A stretch of 11,223 nt of DNA from Phoronis pallida (Eukaryota; Phoronida; Phoronidae): assembly GCA_028565715.1 (NCBI GenBank), contig JAOXYC010213351.1, positions 1-11,223 of the forward strand, given 5' to 3'. Shown here piece by piece: positions 9,501 to 11,223 of this stretch. The translations under genes and the position numbers were made by a program. The notes beneath the pieces are model-generated. The model did no database searches, was not told the origin of the DNA, and saw nothing but the letters and a program-made list of their open reading frames with translations. The first letter of the stretch is position 1, and each line of letters opens with the position of its first letter.

Positions 9501-11223
9501 CGACCACATCTCCCCGTAAAGTTCTACAGAGAGCCCCCAGTAAGGATATCAAATGTGCAAGACAAGCTGTTCCATCAATTAAGAGTACAACAAACACAAA
9601 ATTCTCTACTTCTCCCAGAAAAGCAGAATATATTGTCACCAAGACCACAAGTGAGGATTCCAAAACAAACACAACAGTGGCCGTTTCTCAGAAAGAAGTG
9701 GTGGACAATAATCCAGGAAGTGAATTGAGAGAATCTGTTGAAAATACCATAAAAGAGTCGCAGCAAACAAGAGCTCTGCTGGACCAATCATTTCAAACCT
9801 TTGCCCAGGCACTAAAGCCATCAGTAAGTGACAAACAATCTAAGAACTCAAATACAGATCTTTTGCTGCATGCAATTGAACTGTTGGAGAATGTCACTAA
9901 GGAATATGAAAAAGCAGGTGATCAAAAGGTGAAATTAATTGAACCAAGTGTTACTGTTGAATCCAAAGGTGCTAGCCAGAACAGCTCATCAAAATCATCA
10001 CCTCAGAAATTGGTAAAGGAGACTTCTAAGAAATCTGATGCAAAAGTGCCAACAAAATCCAATATTGAGGACAACAAGACTGTTGCAACTAAAAGTGGCA
10101 TGTCCAGAAGTGTTCCTTCTGGACAAAGTATGAGCAGTGAGCAAAAAGTCAAGGCAGTGGATCCAAGTCCAGTAAGACAAGAAGTTAAACGTAATCAAAA
10201 ACAATCAGTCAAATCTGAACCTCAAGGTGCTTCTATGAATGAATCTCAATCTGAAAAAACTATGTCAGCTAAAAATGAAAATGGTAACAATGCAAAGATT
10301 GATGTTAATTCTTCAGGAAATGAAAAACAAACAGTGCCAATATCAGTCAGTTATAACAATAATAACAATAAAAAGACTGCAACAGTAGAAACTGAGCTTG
10401 AACCATCTCCAAAGGCAACAGGTGAAACTCCTGCTAAAACAAATTCTCTTGCTCAAAAATCAGAATCATCGATTAAAGTTGACAAGAAAGCCAAGTCAAC
10501 AAAACTGATTAAAAAGTCTTCCAGTGTGAGTGAAATAGCGGAAGGTATCAAAAAAGCAGTCACTGACAAAAAATCTTCTGGTCGCAATGACTCAAATCTG
10601 TCTCCAAAAGCTAGGTCAGCATCTACGTCAAGTGTTGAGCCAAAGCAGTCAAATATTTCCCCTCGTAAAACCAAGACTACACCTCGTACACGAAAAGGAG
10701 AGTCTTTGAAAAACGAGTCCGGCTATATGACACAGAGTGATACTCTTCAGTTTGTGAGCAAGGAGTGTAAAGAACCTGTAGTTATTGAGGAGTTAACTCC
10801 CCTGGATATTACTAAAGCTCCACCTATTGAGTTTGCTGATAATAGCAGTGATCTCAAAAAGACTGTCAATATCAATTTTCTGGAACACACCGGTCCTGTT
10901 ATTGAAGATGCGTTTGAGAATTATCAACAACCTGAGAGTACGATTATTCAGAATAGGGAAACGACTAAAACAAATGAACTTAGCACGAAAGGAAAAGGAT
11001 GCTCTCAAAAGCAACATTTGTTTCAATTCTCTGTTGGAAAATCAAGTCGAGAAAATTCTGCAAAATCAAAATTGAAAGGTTCAAGTAGAAGATCATCGAA
11101 GACTGAGACTGGCGTTACTAGTAGCAATAAACGTACATCAAACACGAAATCTCCTGAGGGTAAAACAAAGAAGCCTGTTGGAGAGCGCAAGAAAAGAAAT
11201 GTCCGTCGCAGAAAAAAGAAAGG
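380..11223 (+). CDS. Partial multi-exon gene: ankyrin-repeat protein with long disordered Ser/Lys-rich tail
   Basis: Coding exons, read from splice signals and frame: 380-508, 783-974, 1268-1428, 2058-2173, 2510-2649, 3121-3372, 4265-4307, 4659-4758, 5145-5347, 6062-6247, 7079-7243, 7627-7805, 8354-11223 (open at the end). They join without a stop into at least 1,578 residues; the first twelve give exactly 622 codons. Residues 1-320 (counted from position 380) are ankyrin repeats with typical TPL..A and G(A/S)D..V/N signatures. Residues 320-622 are an S/P/R-rich linker, and 623 onward a low-complexity basic tail. Ankyrin domains bind other proteins, so a scaffold or adaptor role is the natural inference; no catalytic domain is visible. 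The start codon and 5' exons lie upstream of the window, and the stop lies downstream. I do not recognise the family beyond its ankyrin domain. The exon chain is well supported; individual boundaries are predictions without transcript evidence. Confidence 0.9.
509..782 (+). other. Intron between exons 1 and 2
   Basis: A GT-AG intron of 274 bases with donor gtacag and acceptor ttcttcattgacag, preceded by a short AAT microsatellite-like run. Nothing else is seen in it. Confidence 0.8.
783..974 (+). CDS. Exon 2: ankyrin repeats
   Basis: This exon has 64 codons, phase 0-0, and ends at ATCTTG|gtaaga. It completes the repeat begun in exon 1 (IVQLLLRHGADVTLRNYDNK), then reads TALEVASPAIKQVLLDS and LLQAAWQGNIEVVKKIL, the latter another clear ankyrin helix pair. 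The piece between these repeats (around HRSGSSHQH) is shorter than a full ankyrin unit, so one repeat here is degenerate. Confidence 0.93.
975..1267 (+). other. Intron between exons 2 and 3
   Basis: A GT-AG intron of 293 bases with donor gtaaga and acceptor ttttctctttcag (strong pyrimidine tract). An A-run lies near 1034-1043. No coding segment is seen. Confidence 0.8.
1268..1428 (+). CDS. Exon 3: ankyrin repeat with an extended loop
   Basis: The 161 bases run from phase 0 to phase 2. The peptide reads SEGKALDIDCRNSDGLTPML, continues LVTRDVFLFEKLGSQ, and ends with VVEELITHRA. It holds the end of one ankyrin repeat and the start of another, whose two helices are separated by about 14 extra residues (FLFEKLGSQLVSSYDP region). 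The donor is AGAGC|gtaagt; the frame would meet TAA two bases later if the intron were kept. The second half of this exon, with its donor, is repeated downstream in the intron. Confidence 0.9.
1476..1565 (+). other. Possible cassette exon B (copy of exon 3 segment)
   Basis: From the AG at 1474-1475 to the donor at 1566 this segment is 90 bases, phase 2 in and phase 2 out. It could therefore be spliced between exons 3 and 4 without shifting frame, adding 30 residues that begin ANMFLFKKLSSQL and end ITHR. The donor (AGAGC|gtaagt) is identical to that of exon 3. The acceptor (cttaaacgttactag) has a poor pyrimidine tract, which is the main reason for doubt. Confidence 0.25.
1588..1710 (+). other. 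Possible cassette exon C (copy of exon 3 segment)
   Basis: An AG at 1586-1587 preceded by ttgttttgtaactat and a consensus donor at 1711 delimit 123 bases, phase 2 in and out. Inserted after exon 3 (or after B) it keeps the frame and adds 41 residues including MLLVTCDVFLFEKLGSQL. Against exon 3 I count five synonymous and three replacement codon changes plus a two-codon insertion, which hints at past or present protein-level constraint. The pyrimidine tract is short, so use of this exon needs transcript evidence. Confidence 0.3.
2058..2173 (+). CDS. Exon 4: ankyrin repeat
   Basis: 116 bases, phase 2 to phase 1, ending GCTG|gtaagt. Joined to exon 3 it reads HRADVNAIDPEGRTPLHYTS, a textbook ankyrin beta-hairpin (ADVNA.D.EGRTPLH). 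It continues SKSTSANDLATYMLSEGSNA as a repeat with a slightly expanded helix region. The joined codon GC|A gives Ala in the conserved ADVN position, which confirms both the boundary and the choice of the 1429 donor. Confidence 0.93.
2174..2509 (+). other. Intron between exons 4 and 5
   Basis: 336 bases, donor gtaagt, acceptor attatttctttaag. It contains a T-rich run near 2281-2297. Nothing else is seen in it. Confidence 0.8.
2510..2649 (+). CDS. Exon 5: ankyrin repeat
   Basis: 140 bases, phase 1 to phase 0, ending ATTACC|gtaagt. The junction gives NADIRDKRCFTPIHCASQSG and then NVEVVLALLHNGSDPNTRGF, a complete and well-conserved ankyrin repeat (TP(I/L)H.A...GN.EVV..LL..G.DPN). It ends with GATPLHIT, the first half of the next repeat. 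Confidence 0.95.
2650..3120 (+). other. Intron between exons 5 and 6
   Basis: 471 bases, donor gtaagt, acceptor gtggttacacttgcag. It is AT-rich with no repeat or coding segment that I can support. Confidence 0.8.
3121..3372 (+). CDS. Exon 6: last ankyrin repeats and basic linker
   Basis: 84 codons, phase 0-0, ending TTTGAT|gtaagt. The peptide completes one repeat (AYNGHERVAMALLENGADVT) and gives a terminal half-repeat, SGRTPLDVAVSKKVKSTLKQ, typical of a C-terminal ankyrin cap. It then turns into a charged helix (WVEATQVKKEAEL) and a basic patch, GSRKSARKRGE (3331-3360), that resembles a nuclear localisation or nucleic-acid-binding segment. The ankyrin domain therefore ends at about residue 300-305 of the visible protein. 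Confidence 0.95.
3373..4264 (+). other. Intron between exons 6 and 7 (longest, 892 bases)
   Basis: Donor gtaagt, acceptor ttttgttttgtttcag. AT-rich throughout except for 3695-3772, which is close to 50% GC and is listed as a possible cassette exon. Small perfect or near-perfect palindromes occur at 3651-3665 (TTTGATGGCATCAAA) and about 3998-4021 (cattttgcc..ggcaaaaaatg). No other coding segment is seen. Confidence 0.8.
3695..3772 (+). CDS. Candidate cassette exon, 26 codons, Ser/Pro-rich
   Basis: An acceptor (tgataatgcattttgtag) and a donor (GATGAA|gtaaac) delimit 78 bases that are phase 0 in and phase 0 out, exactly matching the flanking exons 6 and 7. Inserting it leaves the frame intact. 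The 26 residues begin LPKMSSRSPVPSILPS and end in an acidic piece (EADLDE), in keeping with the linker's composition. GC is 38 of 78 bases against roughly one third in the surrounding intron. The donor matches gtaaac rather than gtaagt and the pyrimidine tract is short, consistent with an optional exon. Alternatively it is chance: the frame stays open to a TAG shortly downstream. Confidence 0.4.
4265..4307 (+). CDS. Exon 7: short linker exon
   Basis: 43 bases, phase 0 to phase 1, between a strong acceptor (gttttgtttcag) and CCAAAAA|gtaagt. It encodes SLVNPTASPRQLPK plus the first base of a Lys codon. It contains one SP site. The exon is small and recognised by its two strong splice signals and frame fit rather than by homology. 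Confidence 0.75.
4308..4658 (+). other. Intron between exons 7 and 8
   Basis: 351 bases, donor gtaagt, acceptor tttctatcttttcag. Nothing further is seen in it. Confidence 0.75.
4659..4758 (+). CDS. Exon 8: linker
   Basis: 100 bases, phase 1 to phase 2, ending AATAG|gtgggc (a weaker donor than most here). It encodes KLTPLNHDASPRSLTADTLN and AEWDALNIPKALNR. The W-D-A-L-N segment is a short amphipathic stretch that could be a binding motif, flanked by an SP site. The joined codon AG|G gives Arg at the exon 9 boundary. Confidence 0.85.
4759..5144 (+). other. Intron between exons 8 and 9
   Basis: 386 bases, donor gtgggc, acceptor cttccaatgttttcag. AT-rich; nothing else is seen. Confidence 0.78.
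5145..5347 (+). CDS. Exon 9: Pro/Arg-rich linker
   Basis: 203 bases, phase 2 to phase 1, ending AAAAT|gtaagc. It encodes REGPRRLGEPRGRPPKMPNT, then PEKSPTK, SLTPLGERPVSRILYNRSAS and TELENTHQRLAMRK. The PRGRPPK piece resembles an AT-hook core (GRP) in a basic context. Several SP/TP sites suit proline-directed kinases, and RSAS suits a basophilic kinase. The final part is predicted helical. Its coding frame is clearly this one, since the open frames on the opposite strand lack any such pattern. Confidence 0.88.
5414..5910. mobile_element. Non-autonomous piggyBac-like element with TTAA target duplication
   Basis: The left end reads TTAA then CTCTTTCGCTGCCAA (5414-5432). The right end reads TTGGCAGCGAAAGAG then TTAA (5892-5910). 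The 15-bp termini are perfect inverted repeats, and the element proper (5418-5906) is 489 bp. TTAA on both sides is the signature of piggyBac insertion, and many piggyBac-like elements have termini of this general kind. No transposase frame fits inside, so it is a miniature, non-autonomous copy needing an enzyme from elsewhere. The superfamily is inferred from the TTAA flanks and the terminal inverted repeats only. Confidence 0.8.
5843..5898 (+). repeat. Subterminal direct repeat inside the TTAA element
   Basis: GCCTTAAGGCGACATTGGCAG at 5843-5863 recurs at 5878-5898 with one mismatch (gacat / gccat), spaced 35 bases start to start. Each copy starts with the palindrome GCCTTAAGGC and ends with the TTGGCAG that also forms the terminal repeat. 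Subterminal copies of terminal motifs are common transposase-binding sites in DNA transposons; that role is inferred here. The left end lacks the pair, so the element is asymmetric. Confidence 0.75.
6062..6247 (+). CDS. Exon 10: linker with 14-3-3-type motif
   Basis: 186 bases, phase 1 to phase 1, ending GCTAGAG|gtaggt. It encodes SDPVRKFAATPTGDSHLQVT, VMGLDLDNTNMRVDK and SAWRRYSEPQATSFSDL. RRYSEP (6175-6192) fits the RxxSxP pattern bound by 14-3-3 proteins when the Ser is phosphorylated. The last part, ASCDDMLARG, is likely a short helix. No domain is recognised. Confidence 0.88.
6445..6775. repeat. Long degenerate foldback (MITE-like) centred near 6617
   Basis: Left-arm segments find inverted partners in order on the right. 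ATTAATGCCAACCA (near 6565-6578) pairs with tggtttggcattaaat (6653-6668). gttacgactttgagt (about 6512) pairs with actaaggtcataac (about 6706-6719). acacaattt (6470) pairs with aaaatgtgt (about 6754-6762). Pairing within these blocks is roughly 70-80% by eye with small gaps. One symmetric structure of over 300 bp is the simplest reading: an old DNA-transposon relic. The boundaries are approximate and no target duplication was identified. Confidence 0.6.
6583..6616. repeat. 34-base near-perfect palindrome at the heart of the foldback
   Basis: GATTGTTATTC (6583-6593) and GAATAACAATC (6606-6616) are perfect inverted copies. The 12 bases between them (gtgctgcagcat) are palindromic apart from one outer pair, which would be G-U in RNA. 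It is offset from the larger foldback's axis, so it is a separate nested hairpin, able to form a cruciform in DNA or a stem in the intron RNA. Confidence 0.85.
7079..7243 (+). CDS. Exon 11: SP/TP-rich linker
   Basis: 165 bases, phase 1 to phase 1, ending GATCTCG|gtaatt. It encodes GRQSVFSPERSDSASPPPRL, TPLRTPSGSDRRR and MKIPDTIDEDK. SP, TP and RTPSGS sites are dense, suggesting regulation by proline-directed and basophilic kinases. The exon has C-runs (cccctccccccagactgacc) and is much more GC-rich than both flanking introns, which supports its coding status. Confidence 0.9.
7244..7626 (+). other. Intron between exons 11 and 12
   Basis: 383 bases, donor gtaatt, acceptor ttttgatattttcaaattccag. 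AT-rich; nothing else is seen. Confidence 0.8.
7627..7805 (+). CDS. Exon 12: linker
   Basis: 179 bases, phase 1 to phase 0, ending TCAAAG|gttggt (a non-consensus donor, but exon 13 follows in frame). It encodes DQMKLTQSSGSPLFIDYSSL, YPGRRIPATPSS and STRLIDLSSDFGSPDHSPED. Acidic SP-containing motifs (FGSPDHSPED) suit CDK or casein-kinase type phosphorylation. The open frame runs on past the donor to a stop at 7890-7892, so reading through would truncate the protein. Confidence 0.87.
7806..8353 (+). other. Intron between exons 12 and 13
   Basis: 548 bases, donor gttggt, acceptor cccctttctgcattccag. It contains a clear inverted repeat (7990-8170) and short gttaac-type repeats near 8218-8236 (ggttaacagtcagttaacc). 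No coding segment is seen. Confidence 0.8.
7990..8170. repeat. Inverted repeat with 39/42-bp arms and 100-bp spacer
   Basis: The left arm 7990-8028 and right arm 8129-8170 are inverted copies sharing CAAGACTTTTGAATCAGATC and the flanking TTATTATGAAAAA. The only difference is three extra bases in the right arm. The near identity implies a recent origin or gene conversion between arms. The 100-bp spacer is unrelated and carries TAAGCGCTTA. It may be the tips of a small transposon (terminal repeats with an internal segment) or a foldback; no flanking duplication was clear. Confidence 0.88.
8354..11223 (+). CDS. Exon 13: giant exon, disordered Ser/Lys/Asn-rich tail (cut by window end)
   Basis: After the acceptor gcattccag the frame stays open for 2,870 bases (956 full codons) to the window edge without a stop. 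The peptide is dominated by Ser, Lys, Thr, Asn and Gln with many SPRK/SPxK-type motifs (SSPRAG, TSPRKV, TSPRKA, ISPRKT, LSPKAR), an NNNNN run and few hydrophobic residues, so it is probably disordered. Ordered islands: VENTIKESQQTRALLDQS (about 9737-9790) and LLLHAIELLENVTKEYEKA (about 9860-9916) look like amphipathic helices. Also seen are RRLSLP (8525-8542), a 14-3-3-type RxxSxP; KEN (8969-8977); and a hydrophobic stretch VVIEELTPLDIT (10780-10815). The visible end is very basic (ERKKRNVRRRKKK). Tails of this kind often bind cytoskeleton, chromatin or kinases; which one applies cannot be told here. Confidence 0.93.

Noticed and set aside
10453-10674. Minus-strand open frame within exon 13
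   Set aside because: Shadow of the plus-strand Ser/Lys-rich coding exon; its composition simply mirrors the sense codons.

Overview
The window is nuclear DNA from an animal and carries the middle and 3' part of one plus-strand, multi-exon protein-coding gene. The evidence is a chain of thirteen exons joined by GT-AG introns. Every junction keeps one reading frame, and most donors are close to gtaagt. Exons are less AT-rich than the introns, which are about two-thirds A+T by eye and run from about 270 to 890 bases. No bacterial gene layout, ribosome binding site or operon is visible. The intron sizes, AT-richness and small foldback elements suggest a (probably marine) invertebrate, but I cannot name the species.

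Layout: 1-379 is the 3' end of an intron (or upstream flank) and contains a 190-bp foldback. Exons 1-6 (380-3372) encode an ankyrin-repeat domain of about eight or nine repeats. Exons 7-12 (4265-7805) encode a linker rich in Ser, Pro and Arg with several SP/TP sites. Exon 13 (8354 to the window end) is one open frame of at least 956 codons, rich in Ser, Lys, Asn and Thr, low in complexity and mostly disordered. It ends in a strongly basic stretch cut by the window edge. At least 1,578 residues are visible; both ends of the protein lie outside. The architecture suggests a scaffold or adaptor: a folded protein-binding N-terminal domain followed by a long, probably phosphorylated tail. I do not recognise the orthologue and give no symbol.

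The introns hold most of the surprises. (1) A tandem array of about 140-bp units between exons 3 and 4 copies the 3' half of exon 3 together with its donor site; two copies keep an open frame and could be spliced in frame. (2) A GC-richer, 78-bp, phase 0-0 segment at 3695-3772 looks like an unannotated cassette exon. (3) A 489-bp element at 5418-5906 has 15-bp terminal inverted repeats and TTAA on both sides, as expected of a non-autonomous piggyBac-like transposon. (4) Three further foldback structures lie at 117-309, about 6445-6775 and 7990-8170. No tRNA, rRNA, CRISPR or minus-strand gene is supported.
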